64,000 nt of DNA from Micromonospora sp. WMMA1363 (GCF_030345795.1 NZ_JAUALB010000001.1:2968001-3032000); one strand, 5' to 3'; shown: positions 29,203 through 37,207, counted from the stretch's first letter. Program-made: numbers and translations. The notes: generated from the letters alone by a model not told the origin.

Positions 29203-29613
29203 GTGACCCCAACGACCGGCCAGCCGACGATCGACGACGACGACGACGTGGTGCACCTGACGGTGCCCGCGGACGGGGGCTATCTGGGGGTGCTCCGCAC
29301 CGCCACCGCTGGGCTCGCGGCACGACTGCAGTTCGCCCTCGACGAGATCGAGGACCTGCGCATCGCCGTCGACGAGGCGTGCGCCATGCTGCTCGCGATC
29401 GCCACCCGCGACGCCGAACTGGGCTGTCGGTTCGCGGTGACCGCCGACACGCTCACCGTCGAGGTCACCGTGCCGACCGTCGGCGGGGCGAAGCTGCCGG
29501 CCGAGTCGTCCTTCGCCTGGAAGGTGCTCACCGCGCTGACCACGTCCGCGACGGCGACCGCCGCCGACGGCCGCGCGACCATATCGCTACTGACCTGCCG
29601 CGCCTCCGGCTGA
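29203..29613 (+). CDS. Anti-sigma factor / RsbW-like serine kinase domain protein
   Basis: A 136-residue GHKL-fold protein. The helix with EDLRIAVDEACAMLLAIA is the N-box region of RsbW/SpoIIAB-type ATPases (the E and DEA are conserved; the usual Asn is not obvious), followed by beta strands RFAVTADTLTVEVTVP and a short C-terminus. The family phosphorylates anti-anti-sigma factors and binds stress sigma factors. No sigma factor or antagonist gene lies next to it, so its partner is elsewhere. GTG 29203 follows GGGAGGATGAC. The last 86 bases overlap an open frame on the other strand. Confidence 0.75.
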   Translation: MTPTTGQPTIDDDDDVVHLTVPADGGYLGVLRTATAGLAARLQFALDEIEDLRIAVDEACAMLLAIATRDAELGCRFAVTADTLTVEVTVPTVGGAKLPAESSFAWKVLTALTTSATATAADGRATISLLTCRASG

Positions 29614-30028
29614 CCCCGCCCCGGCCGGGCTCACTCGAAGCCGAGGGCACGGCTGTCGGGCTGCTCACCAGTAGGGCCGGCACGGCGAGACCGAGCGCCA
29701 TCAGTGGCCCGCCGAGCCAGCCCAGCCCACCCTGGAGCATGAACCAACCGATCGGCAGCAGCATGAGCTGGAGCACGATCGCCGGCGCCCGGGCACCGGC
29801 CCGCCGGCGGGCCAACGCCCCGCCCAACGCCCAGAGGGCCGCCGCCGCCGCGGCCGCGAACGCCGTCACGAGCAGGGCCGAGGCCAGGTCGGCGGCAGAC
29901 GCCGTGAGGTCGGCCCAGAGCAACCAGGCGGCGACCAGCCCGACGGCGACCGCCTCGGCGCGCAGCAGCAGGACGGCCCACCGGAGCGGACCGGGGATCG
30001 GGTCGGAGGCGATGGTCACGCGCGTCAC
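29528..30028 (-). CDS. Four-segment integral membrane protein, 3' end possibly frameshifted
   Basis: A protein with four hydrophobic segments between residues 15 and 125 (LLLRAEAVAVGLVAAWLLW, LASALLVTAFAAAAAAAL, IVLQLMLLPIGWFML, LGGPLMALGLAVPALLV). The membrane part is convincing. After ALLVSSP the frame continues as Arg/Ser-rich sequence into the neighbouring opposite-strand gene, whereas a neighbouring frame gives DSRALGFE and a stop at 29631. A one-base loss near 29655 is therefore likely, and the natural end is probably 29631. Starts at 30028 or 30019 (GTG) are possible. It is divergent from the lipid-kinase gene. The function is unknown. Confidence 0.6.
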   Translation of the reverse strand: MTRVTIASDPIPGPLRWAVLLLRAEAVAVGLVAAWLLWADLTASAADLASALLVTAFAAAAAAALWALGGALARRRAGARAPAIVLQLMLLPIGWFMLQGGLGWLGGPLMALGLAVPALLVSSPTAVPSASSEPGRGGVSRRRGRSVAIWSRGRRRRSPSRTWSAR

Positions 30029-30062
30029 GATACCCGGGGCACGGCGCGGTACAGTGCCGCGC

Positions 30063-31013
30063 ATGCGGGCCGTCCTGGTGGTCAATCCGAAGGCCACCAC
30101 CACCAGCGAACGCAGCCGGGACGTGCTGGTCCGCGCGCTGCGCAGTGAAGTCGACCTCTCCGTGCGGTACACCCGACGCCGGGGTCACGCCGCGATGCTC
30201 GCCCGGGAGGCGGCTGACGAGGGCGTGGACCTGGTGGTCACGCTCGGTGGCGACGGCACCGTCAACGAGGTGGTCAACGGCCTGATGTCCGCGCGGCTGC
30301 CGAGCGTACCGACCGGGGTGTCCCCGGCCGAGCGGCTGCCCGCCCTCGCCACCGTGCCGGGCGGATCCACGAACGTCTTCGCCCGCGCCCTCGGCCTGCC
30401 CCGGGAGTGGCCCGAAGGGGCCAGCATGATCCTCGAGGGGCTGCGCCTGGGCCGACACCGCACGATCGGCCTCGGCCGGGCGGACGATCGCTACTTCACG
30501 TTCTGCGCCGGCTTCGGCCTCGACGCGGCCGTCATCCATCGGGTGGAGAGGGCCCGCCGGCGCGGGCGGGTCTCCACCCCCGCGCTCTACTTCCGGTCGA
30601 CGGTCGCCCAGTACTTCCTCGGCTCGGACCGCCGCCGCCCCGCGATCGCGTTGGAGCGGCCGGGCGACGCCACCGAGGAGCAGCTCGCGACCGTCGTCAT
30701 CCAGAACACCGCACCGTGGACGTACGTCGGCGACCGTGAGGTGAATCCAAACCCGGAGGCCTCGTTCGACCTGGGGCTGGACGTGTTCGCGCTTCGTCAG
30801 CTCCGGGTAGCCAGCACGACACGTACGGTGAGTCAGTTCTTCTCGCACCAGCCGGACCCGCACGGCAGGCAGGTGCTCCGGCTACACGACATGACCGAGT
30901 TCACCCTGGTGGCCAACCGTCCACAGGCGCTCCAACTCGACGGCGAGTACCTGGGCGAGCGGGAGAAAGTCAGATTTTCGTCCGCACCGGCGGCACTGAG
31001 AGTAATCTGCTAG
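30063..31013 (+). CDS. Diacylglycerol kinase-family (DgkB/YegS-type) lipid kinase
   Basis: A 316-residue DAGK-catalytic-domain protein. The start MRAVLVVNPKATTTSERSRD and the LVVTLGGDGTVNEVVNGLM nucleotide-binding motif are diagnostic, with VPGGSTNVFARALGLP next and the lipid-side C-terminal domain (YFTFCAGFGLDAAVI, LQLDGEYLG). It would phosphorylate diacylglycerol or a related lipid at the membrane face; sphingosine kinases share the fold. ATG 30063. The gene precedes the long whiB1 regulatory region. Confidence 0.9.
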   Translation: MRAVLVVNPKATTTSERSRDVLVRALRSEVDLSVRYTRRRGHAAMLAREAADEGVDLVVTLGGDGTVNEVVNGLMSARLPSVPTGVSPAERLPALATVPGGSTNVFARALGLPREWPEGASMILEGLRLGRHRTIGLGRADDRYFTFCAGFGLDAAVIHRVERARRRGRVSTPALYFRSTVAQYFLGSDRRRPAIALERPGDATEEQLATVVIQNTAPWTYVGDREVNPNPEASFDLGLDVFALRQLRVASTTRTVSQFFSHQPDPHGRQVLRLHDMTEFTLVANRPQALQLDGEYLGEREKVRFSSAPAALRVIC

Positions 31014-31459
31014 GTCTCGGGTACTCCCGTTGGTTGAACGACGGGCCCGTCGCACCCACGGCGACGGCCGCCACGCCGAGAGGGAGTGCCGGAAATGTCA
31101 GCATTGTCACGCGGAATGTACTACATTGATCCCCGGCTGTGGTACTCCGGGTAACCGGATCACCGACAAACTCGGACAAACGGGCTGTGGGCTTGCTCAC
31201 CGCACGGAGTTTTTCCGAGCGTCACCTCTTGACATCCCGAGCGTTCGTGAAAGTATTCACAAGCGAACTTGAGTTACCGGGACATTGCCTGGACATGCTC
31301 AACAGGTTGAGCCGTTCCAGCAGGTCCCCGGGGCCAACAGCCTGCTCACGCAGTGCCGAATAGTCGCACGCGAACCGTGACGGCCGGCACTGCGGACGCA
31401 TACAGGAAAAGCACCACTGCACTATCTGCCACCCATCCAGAATGAGGAGTGTTGCCGCC
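31014..31459 (+). promoter_or_regulatory. 446-bp non-coding regulatory region upstream of whiB1
   Basis: This gene-free stretch is visibly richer in A/T than the rest of the window. It holds AATGT-ACT-ACATT (31115-31127), a perfect consensus -35 TTGACA at 31229-31234 with a weak -10 (AGTATT, 31252-31257) after 17 bases, a palindrome GTGAA-N4-TTCAC at 31247-31260 overlapping that -10, and a hairpin GCTCAAC-AG-GTTGAGC at 31297-31312. If the promoter is used, the whiB1 leader RNA is about 195 bases long. The GTGAA palindrome looks like a repressor or Crp-type site (inference). Confidence 0.6.
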
Positions 31460-31717
31460 ATGGACTGGCGTCACCATGCTGTCTGCCGCGACGAGGACCC
31501 GGAGCTGTTCTTCCCGATCGGGACGTCCGGTCCGGCTCTCCTGCAAGTCGAGCAGGCCAAGGCCGTCTGCCGGCGCTGCTCCGTGACCAACCAGTGCCTG
31601 CAGTGGGCACTTGAGTCGGGTCAGGACGCCGGCGTCTGGGGCGGGATGAGCGAGGAGGAGCGGCGCGCCGTCAAGCGTCGCGGCGGCCTCCGAGTGCTGC
31701 GCGCTCACTCCGCCTGA
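31460..31717 (+). CDS. whiB1: WhiB1-type iron-sulfur transcriptional regulator
   Basis: An 85-residue WhiB protein nearly superimposable on mycobacterial WhiB1 and Streptomyces WblE: MDWRHHAVCRDEDPELFFP, GPALLQVEQAKAVCRRC, then GVWGGMSEEERRAVKRR. The four cluster cysteines are C9, C37, C40 and C46, and GVWGG is the turn that contacts the sigma factor. It carries a [4Fe-4S] cluster that senses nitric oxide and binds region 4 of the housekeeping sigma factor. The homologue is essential in mycobacteria. A long regulated leader lies upstream. Confidence 0.95.
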   Translation: MDWRHHAVCRDEDPELFFPIGTSGPALLQVEQAKAVCRRCSVTNQCLQWALESGQDAGVWGGMSEEERRAVKRRGGLRVLRAHSA

Positions 31718-31733
31718 CCACGAACCAGAGCAC

Positions 31734-31762
31734 ACGCCCCGACGGCCCAGCCGCCGGGGCGT
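31734..31762. terminator. Hairpin between convergent whiB1 and siroheme chelatase genes
   Basis: Twelve-base arms with one mismatch (31734-31745 and 31751-31762, ACGCCCCGACGG against CCGCCGGGGCGT) and a five-base loop, followed by TTCTG on the plus strand. It probably terminates whiB1 and could also act on the opposing sulfur operon. Confidence 0.6.
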
Positions 31763-31829
31763 TCTGCTGCCCGGGGCAGGATTCGGCGGCAGGCACCGTC
31801 GTCGATCCCACCTGTCCGACAGGGGACCG

Positions 31830-32588
31830 CTACCGAGCCGTCAAGAGCTGCCTTCCTTGTGTCGCGGCCACGCGGCGGAGGACCAGGTCTGCCAGTTCGG
31901 GAGCGTCGGTGAGGGGAGCGGCCACCGCCACGGCACCGGCGCCCCGGGCCGCCGCGGCGACCGCGTCATGGAACAGCCCGGGGGCGAGGAAGTACGCCGC
32001 CACCGCCACCCGCCGCGCGCCACGCGCCCGGAGGCGGGCCACGGCCGCACCGGCGGCCGGTGGCGCCGCGGAGGCGTAGGAGACCCGGGTCGGAGCGCCC
32101 AGCGCCATACGAAGGGCCGCCGCGACCCGCCCCACCGAGGCGCGGGCGGCTGGGTCGCGGGTACCCGCCGCTGCCAGCACCAGCGCGTCGTACCCGCCGG
32201 GCCCCGCCTCGGCGAGCCGCCGCCGCAACCCGGCCAGGAGCGCGTCGTCGACGCCGGCGACCACCGGCCCGAGCACGTCGGTCACCCGTACCGCCAGGCC
32301 CGGCACCGTCTCTCGGGCCGCGGCCACCGCCACCGGGATGTCCACCCGTCGGTGGTAGGCGGCGGTGAGCAGCAGCGGCACCAGAACCGCCCGGGGATGC
32401 CCGGCGGCACCCAGCTCTCGCAGCACCTCGGTCGGGCCCGGCTCGGTGTGGTCGAGCCAGCTCGGCAGCACCCGGAGGCCGGGTCGGGCGGCGGCCACCG
32501 CACGGGCCAGCGCCCGGGTGGCCGCAGCGGCCCGCTGGTCCCGGCTGCCGTGGGCGACCAGGACCACCGGGTCCGGGCACGAGGCCAC
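31830..32588 (-). CDS. Sirohydrochlorin ferrochelatase-like protein (CbiX/SirB family)
   Basis: A 252-residue two-repeat chelatase. VVLVAHGSRDQRAAAATRAL is the metal-binding His strand and YHRRVDIPVAVAAA the second conserved block; the C-terminal half repeats the fold (ALVLAAAGTRDPAARA, RRVAVAAYFLAPGLFHD). Family members insert Fe2+ (siroheme) or Co2+ (B12). It is the last gene of the sulfate reduction operon whose sulfite reductase needs siroheme, so iron insertion is the likely role. The start GTG 32588 has no convincing ribosome binding site; translation may depend on coupling with cysH, which ends 20 bases upstream. Confidence 0.88.
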   Translation of the reverse strand: MASCPDPVVLVAHGSRDQRAAAATRALARAVAAARPGLRVLPSWLDHTEPGPTEVLRELGAAGHPRAVLVPLLLTAAYHRRVDIPVAVAAARETVPGLAVRVTDVLGPVVAGVDDALLAGLRRRLAEAGPGGYDALVLAAAGTRDPAARASVGRVAAALRMALGAPTRVSYASAAPPAAGAAVARLRARGARRVAVAAYFLAPGLFHDAVAAAARGAGAVAVAAPLTDAPELADLVLRRVAATQGRQLLTAR

Positions 32589-32608
32589 ACCGGGACCCGC
32601 CGCGCCGG

Positions 32609-33427
32609 TCAGACGTGCAGGCCGCACTCGGTCTTCTCGAACATCGCCCAGCGACCGGCACGCGGATCCTCCCCCGCCCTGGTACGGCGGGTGCACGGCC
32701 AGCAGCCGATCGAACCGTAGCCGCGCCTGAACAGGTCGTTGACCGGCACGTTCCAGCGGGAGATGTAGGCGTCCACGTCGGCCTGCGACCACGCCGCGAT
32801 CGGGTTCACCTTGACGTTGCCCCGGCTGGCCTCGAAGGTCACCACCGGCGTGTTCGCCCGGGTCGGCGACTCGTCCCGGCGCAGGCCGGCGGCCCACGCG
32901 TCGTAGCCGGCGAGCGCCCGCTCCAACGGCTCCACCTTACGCAGCTGGCAGCAGTCGTCCGGGGACCGGTTGAACAGTCGGGGGCCGTACTCGCCGTCCT
33001 GCTGGCCCACGGTCAGTCGGGGTCGGATCGACCGGACGGTGACCGGCAGGGTACGGGCCACCCGGTCGCGGACCCGGAGCGTCTCCGGGAAGTGCAGCCC
33101 GGTGTCCAGAAAGACCACGTCCACCCCGGGTGCGACCCGGGCGACCAGGTGGGCCAGCACGGCGTCGGCCATCGAACTGGTGACGCAGAACCGGTCGCCG
33201 AAGGTCTCGGCGGCCCAGCGGGCGATCTCCAGCGCGGGAGCGCCCTCCAGTTCCCGGCCGGCCTCCTCGGCCAGCGCCCGCAACTCCTCCGGGTCGCGCC
33301 GCCGCGCCTCGACGGGGGGCGGGCCACCGATCCCGACCAGGCCGAGGTTCACGGCGGAGGTGGGTCCTGCCGGTTCCGGCGCCGCCCACCCGGCCACGGA
33401 GCCGACACCCGCACTCCGCGCGCTCAC
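32609..33427 (-). CDS. cysH: Adenylyl-sulfate / phosphoadenylyl-sulfate reductase
   Basis: A 272-residue reductase of the CysH family. FCVTSSMADAVLAHL is the PP-loop-type nucleotide site and VVFLDTGLHFPETL follows. The pair DDCCQLRKVEPL together with GCWPC supplies four cysteines for a [4Fe-4S] cluster, and the catalytic cysteine is in KTECGLHV at the C-terminus. The cluster indicates preference for APS over PAPS, as in most actinobacteria. It produces sulfite for the reductase encoded upstream. GTG 33427 overlaps the TGA of the small zinc-ribbon gene (GTGA). Confidence 0.94.
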   Translation of the reverse strand: MSARSAGVGSVAGWAAPEPAGPTSAVNLGLVGIGGPPPVEARRRDPEELRALAEEAGRELEGAPALEIARWAAETFGDRFCVTSSMADAVLAHLVARVAPGVDVVFLDTGLHFPETLRVRDRVARTLPVTVRSIRPRLTVGQQDGEYGPRLFNRSPDDCCQLRKVEPLERALAGYDAWAAGLRRDESPTRANTPVVTFEASRGNVKVNPIAAWSQADVDAYISRWNVPVNDLFRRGYGSIGCWPCTRRTRAGEDPRAGRWAMFEKTECGLHV

Positions 33428-33582
33428 CGGGCCACCGCCTGGGAGAGCAGACCGGCGAACGTCACGGTGAAGACCCGCGCGCAGGCATGGCACTCCCAGC
33501 GGCCGTGCCCGGACTCGCTCGGCCGCAGGTCTTCCTCACCGCAGTACGGGCAGTACAGCGGCACGGACCGGGACTCGCTCAT
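33424..33582 (-). CDS. 52-residue zinc-ribbon protein of the sulfate reduction operon
   Basis: A small protein running MSESRSVPLYCPYCGEEDLR to FTVTFAGLLSQAVAR. CPYC and CHAC (CxxC-x18-CxxC) form a zinc or iron ribbon, with a short hydrophobic C-terminus. Its ATG overlaps the TGA of the sulfite reductase gene (ATGA) and its TGA overlaps the GTG of cysH (GTGA), so three proteins are made by reinitiation in a chain. The same gene order, nirA-small ORF-cysH, is known in Streptomyces (SCO6102-6100). It may deliver electrons or assist cluster assembly for the two reductases; the role is unproven. Confidence 0.85.
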   Translation of the reverse strand: MSESRSVPLYCPYCGEEDLRPSESGHGRWECHACARVFTVTFAGLLSQAVAR

Positions 33583-35291
33583 CTCAGCTCCTCCTCGTCG
33601 ACCCTGATCACCCAGTTGGCGAACGTCTCACCCTCGTTCCGGCCGGCCAGGTAGCGGCGGGCCAGCCGTTCCACGTACTCCGGAAGCTCCGCGGCGGTGA
33701 CTTTCAAGCCGCGCAGCTTCCGACCGAAACCGGCGGTGCGCCCCTGCGCCATCCCGAGGCCGCCGCCCAGGTGCACCTGGAAGCCCTCCACCTGCTGGCC
33801 GTCCGGGCCGACCACCAGCTGGCCCTTGAGACCGATGTCGGCGACCTGGGTGCGGGCGCAGGCGTTCGGGCAACCGTTGAGGTGGATGGATATGTCGGCG
33901 TCGAAGTCCCGCAGCCGCTGCTCCAGCCGGGCCACCAGGTCCTCGCCCCGCACCTTGGTCTCGACGATGGCGAGCTTGCAGTACTCGATGCCGGTGCAGG
34001 CCATGGTGCCGCGCCGCCAGGCCGAGGGCCGGGCTTCCAGACCGATCCCGCGCAGCCCCTCGACCAGGGAATCCGTGCGCTCCGGGGGCACGTCCAACAC
34101 CAGCAGCTTCTGGTACGGGGTGAGCCGCACCCGGTCGCTGCCGTGCGCCTCGACGACGTCGGCGAGCCGACCGAGCTGGCTGCCGGAGACCCGGCCGACG
34201 ACGGGCGCGGCGCCGACATAGTGGCGCCCGTCGCGCTGCGGGTGCACGCCGATGTGGTCGACCGGCTTCGCCGGCAGGTCCGCCGCCGGCCCGTCCAGCA
34301 GGGCCCGCCCGAGATACTCCTTCTCCAGCACCTCCCGGAACGTCGTCACCCCCCAGTCGGCGACCAGGAACTTCAGCCGGGCGCGGTTGCGCAGCCGGCG
34401 GTAGCCGTAGTCGCGGAAGACGCCGACCACACCGGCCCACACGTCCGGCACCTCGGGTAGCGGCACCCACACGCCCAACCGCTTGGCGAGCATCGGGTTG
34501 GTGGAGAGGCCACCACCAACCCACAGGTCGAAGCCGGGCCCGTGCTCCGGGTGCTCGACGCCGAGGAACGCGATGTCGTTCGCCTCGTACGGGGTGTCGA
34601 CGAGCCAGGAGATCGAGGACTTGAACTTCCGGGGCAGGTTGGAGAACTCCCTGTCGCCGACGTACCGGCGAACGATCTCGTCGATGGCCGGGGTCGGGTC
34701 CAGCAGCTCGTCCCGGGCCACCCCGGCGACCGGGCTGCCCAGCACGATCCGGGGGCAGTCGCCGCACGCCTCGGTGGTCTGCAGCCCGACCGACTCCAGC
34801 CGGCGCCAGATCTCCGGCATGTCCTCGACCCGGATCCAGTGGTACTGGATGTTCTGCCGGTCGGTGATGTCGGCGGTGTCCCGGGCGAACTCGCGGGAAA
34901 TGTCCGCGACGACCCGGAGCTGGGCCAGGTTGAGCTGGCCGCCGTCGACCCGCACCCGGAGCATGAAGAACTCGTCCTCCAGCTCGTGCGGTTCCAGCAC
35001 GGCGGTACGCCCGCCGTCGATGCCTGCCTTGCGCTGCGTGTAGAGGCCCCACCAACGGAACCGGCCACGCAGGTCCTGCGGGTCGATCGAGGCGAAGCCC
35101 CGGTGGGCGTAGATGTTCTCGATTCGGGCCCGCACGTTCAGCGGGTCGTCGTCCTTCTTGATCCGCTCGTTGGCGTTGAGCGGCTCACGGTGGCCGAGCG
35201 CCCACTGGCCCTCCCCTCGCTGCCGGCGAGGGGCCCGGACGGGACGGGCTGTCGGATCCTCGGGCCGGGCCGGGATGCTGCTGACCGCCAT
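33579..35291 (-). CDS. Siroheme [4Fe-4S] sulfite/nitrite reductase (ferredoxin), probable sulfite reductase
   Basis: A 570-residue reductase of the NirA/CysI class. The two ferrodoxin-like halves carry NIQYHWIRVEDMPEIWRRL and GWGVTTFRE-like segments, and the cluster motif is complete: C-x5-C in CTGIEYC and C-x3-C in NGCPNAC. It performs six-electron reduction, and the surrounding cysH and siroheme chelatase argue for sulfite rather than nitrite. ATG 35291 follows GGAGG at 35304-35300. That site is partly inside the 3' arm of a 9-base hairpin in the leader, and a 28-codon leader peptide lies upstream, suggesting regulated translation. The gene is first in a coupled four-gene operon. Confidence 0.92.
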   Translation of the reverse strand: MAVSSIPARPEDPTARPVRAPRRQRGEGQWALGHREPLNANERIKKDDDPLNVRARIENIYAHRGFASIDPQDLRGRFRWWGLYTQRKAGIDGGRTAVLEPHELEDEFFMLRVRVDGGQLNLAQLRVVADISREFARDTADITDRQNIQYHWIRVEDMPEIWRRLESVGLQTTEACGDCPRIVLGSPVAGVARDELLDPTPAIDEIVRRYVGDREFSNLPRKFKSSISWLVDTPYEANDIAFLGVEHPEHGPGFDLWVGGGLSTNPMLAKRLGVWVPLPEVPDVWAGVVGVFRDYGYRRLRNRARLKFLVADWGVTTFREVLEKEYLGRALLDGPAADLPAKPVDHIGVHPQRDGRHYVGAAPVVGRVSGSQLGRLADVVEAHGSDRVRLTPYQKLLVLDVPPERTDSLVEGLRGIGLEARPSAWRRGTMACTGIEYCKLAIVETKVRGEDLVARLEQRLRDFDADISIHLNGCPNACARTQVADIGLKGQLVVGPDGQQVEGFQVHLGGGLGMAQGRTAGFGRKLRGLKVTAAELPEYVERLARRYLAGRNEGETFANWVIRVDEEELR

Positions 35292-35302
35292 CGCGGCGTC
35301 CT

Positions 35303-35373
35303 CCGTTGTCTGGTGTGGCTCGGTGGATGCGCGGGCGCGGCGGCGGCCCGAGCAGTCGGGCTGGAGACAACGG
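35303..35373 (-). promoter_or_regulatory. Long-range hairpin covering part of the nirA ribosome binding site
   Basis: On the minus strand CCGTTGTCT (35373-35365) is exactly complementary to AGACAACGG (35311-35303), separated by 53 bases that can themselves pair. The 3' arm runs into GGAGG (35304-35300), so two bases of the Shine-Dalgarno sequence are paired when the stem forms. Together with the upstream 28-codon leader this looks like a translation-coupled switch for the sulfur operon. Confidence 0.55.
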
Positions 35374-35421
35374 TGTCGGAAAGCCGGCGCGCAGCGCCCG
35401 AGACGGATGGATCGGGCGTCG

Positions 35422-35508
35422 TCAGTGGGCCGGACAGATCGCGCTGCGCACACGGCCGTAGTCGACGTGGCGGCGGGCCACGAAGCGGCGGACGACAGCG
35501 GCGGTCAT
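35422..35508 (-). CDS. 28-residue cysteine-type leader peptide
   Basis: A small frame, ATG 35508 to TGA 35422, begins MTAAVVRRFVAR and continues RRHVDYGRVRSAICPAH (overlapping at RR). The Arg-rich start, the RRHVD-(F/Y)-xRV core and the single cysteine followed by proline near the end match leader peptides I recall in front of sulfur assimilation genes in Streptomyces and relatives. It lies 130 bases upstream of the sulfite reductase start. Stalling at the Cys codon when cysteinyl-tRNA is scarce would alter the downstream fold (inference from attenuation in general). No strong ribosome binding site is seen. Confidence 0.75.
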   Translation of the reverse strand: MTAAVVRRFVARRHVDYGRVRSAICPAH

Positions 35509-35679
35509 GACGACATGCTGCCACAGCGTCACCGGGCCGGCCAACGCGTACGTGCGAGATCCCACATCACGGGCCGAGGAAGGGCAGGAGGTCGACGGCG
35601 GCGGCAGTTGGTGCGGAGCACGTGGACCGCTTCGCCCCCGGCGCGGCTGTGGTGTGCGAGGCTCGGCGACGTGGACGGT

Positions 35680-37203
35680 ATGTCCGTGATGCGGCGGCTG
35701 CCGGTGTGGTTGCCGCCGGCACTGCTCACGCTCGCGGTCACCCTCACGGGGCTCGACCGGGCGCAGCTCTGGCGGGACGAGCTGGCGACGTGGAGTGCGG
35801 CCACCCGCTCGATCGGCGACCTGCTCCGGCTCGCCGGCACCATCGACGCCGCGACCGGGCCGTACTACCTGCTCATGCACGCCTGGGTGGCCGTCGCGGG
35901 CGACTCGGTGGCCGCGCTGCGCCTGCCGGCGGCGTTGGCGATGACCGGCGCCGCGGCCCTGACCGCCGTACTCGGCGCCCGGCACCACGGGCGGCGGGTC
36001 GGGCTGCTCGCCGGGCTGCTCTTCGCGGTACTGCCCGGCACATCCCGGTACGGCCAGGAGACCCGCCCGTACGCGCTGGCCACCTTCCTCGCCGTGCTGT
36101 CGACCCTGCTCCTGGTCGTCGCGCTGGGTCCGCCACCCGGGACCCGGCCCGTCGGCCGTCTCGCCCGCTGGACCGGATACGCCGCCGCCGTGGCCGCGCT
36201 CGGGCTGACCCACCTGGTCGCCCTCACGCTGCTCGCGGCACACGGGGTGGTGGTGCTCGCGGCGGCCCGCCACGCCCGGCCGTCGGCCCGCGAGCCGACG
36301 GCACCGGTCACCCGCACACCGGACCGGACGGCACCGCCGGCCGGTGCCGCGACGCCGGCCGGCTGGTGGATCGTCACGGCCTGGCTGCTCGCGCTGCTGC
36401 CGGCGACGCTGCTGGTGGGCCCGCTGGTGTTGGTCGCCCGGGGCCAGCGCGCCCGCCAGCTCGACTGGGTCGACGCCGCCCGTCCGGCGGACTTGGCCGG
36501 CCTCGCCGGCGGGGTGGCACAGAGCGGAGTGGTCGGCGGCCTGCTGGTCGGGCTCGCCGCGCTCGGCGTGGTCCGGCTTGGCCGGCGGGCACTGCTGCCC
36601 GGGACAGCCGTGATCCTGCCGATCCTGCTGGTCTTCGCCGCCGGTGTGCTCGTCCCGCTCTGGGTGCCGCGCTACCTGGTCTTCGTGGTGCCGTTCGGCT
36701 GCCTGCTGGCCGCCGCGGCGCTGGCCACCGTGCCGGTGTTTCCGGCACTGGCCGTGGTGGCCCTGGCCGGGGCGCTCGGCCTGCCCGACCAGGCGGCGCT
36801 GCGCCGCACGCACGAGTGGCCGCGGTCCGCGCCGATCGACTACGCCGGCGCCGCCCGGATCGTCGTCGACGGTCAACGCCCGGGTGATGTGATCGTCTAC
36901 TCGCCTCGGGAGAGCTGGCTCTTTCTCGACCTGGGTCTGGAGTACCACCTTGGCGACCACCGACCGCGGGACGTGCTGGCCACGGTAGACCAGGCGCATC
37001 GGGGGGACCTGTGGGCTGCCGAGTGCACCCGCCCGGACGAGTGCCTGGCCGGCGCCGACCGCCTCTGGCTCGTGGTTGCCGGCCGGCGGAGCGATCCGAT
37101 CGCCGCCGTACCGGGCGCCAAGGGCGGCGCCCTGCGCGCCGGTTGGGCGGTCGAACGCGTACAGCACCGCCCGGGGCTGACCGTCGCCCTGCTGACGAGG
37201 TAG
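35680..37203 (+). CDS. GT39-type polytopic membrane glycosyltransferase
   Basis: A 507-residue protein of the PMT/ArnT-like family. An N-terminal membrane segment leads into LWRDELATWSAATR, whose Asp-Glu pair is the metal/catalytic motif on the outer face, followed by GPYYLLMHAWV and LRLPAALAM. About ten further hydrophobic segments follow, including VLPGTSRYGQETRPYAL, then a soluble C-terminal domain of about 110 residues. It uses a polyprenyl-phosphate sugar to glycosylate an extracytoplasmic acceptor. The start is uncertain: ATG 35680 or 35689. It is convergent with, and homologous to, the next gene; the stops are 4 bases apart. Confidence 0.85.
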   Translation: MSVMRRLPVWLPPALLTLAVTLTGLDRAQLWRDELATWSAATRSIGDLLRLAGTIDAATGPYYLLMHAWVAVAGDSVAALRLPAALAMTGAAALTAVLGARHHGRRVGLLAGLLFAVLPGTSRYGQETRPYALATFLAVLSTLLLVVALGPPPGTRPVGRLARWTGYAAAVAALGLTHLVALTLLAAHGVVVLAAARHARPSAREPTAPVTRTPDRTAPPAGAATPAGWWIVTAWLLALLPATLLVGPLVLVARGQRARQLDWVDAARPADLAGLAGGVAQSGVVGGLLVGLAALGVVRLGRRALLPGTAVILPILLVFAAGVLVPLWVPRYLVFVVPFGCLLAAAALATVPVFPALAVVALAGALGLPDQAALRRTHEWPRSAPIDYAGAARIVVDGQRPGDVIVYSPRESWLFLDLGLEYHLGDHRPRDVLATVDQAHRGDLWAAECTRPDECLAGADRLWLVVAGRRSDPIAAVPGAKGGALRAGWAVERVQHRPGLTVALLTR

Positions 37204-37207
37204 CTGG

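Noticed and set aside
29631..30863. 410-codon minus-strand frame opposite the lipid kinase gene
   Set aside because: Composition is that of a shadow of the plus-strand kinase; only its last few codons may matter, as the shifted end of the membrane protein.
31139..31363. Open frame of 74 codons in the whiB1 upstream region
   Set aside because: No ribosome binding site or protein-like composition; it overlaps the promoter elements and hairpin.
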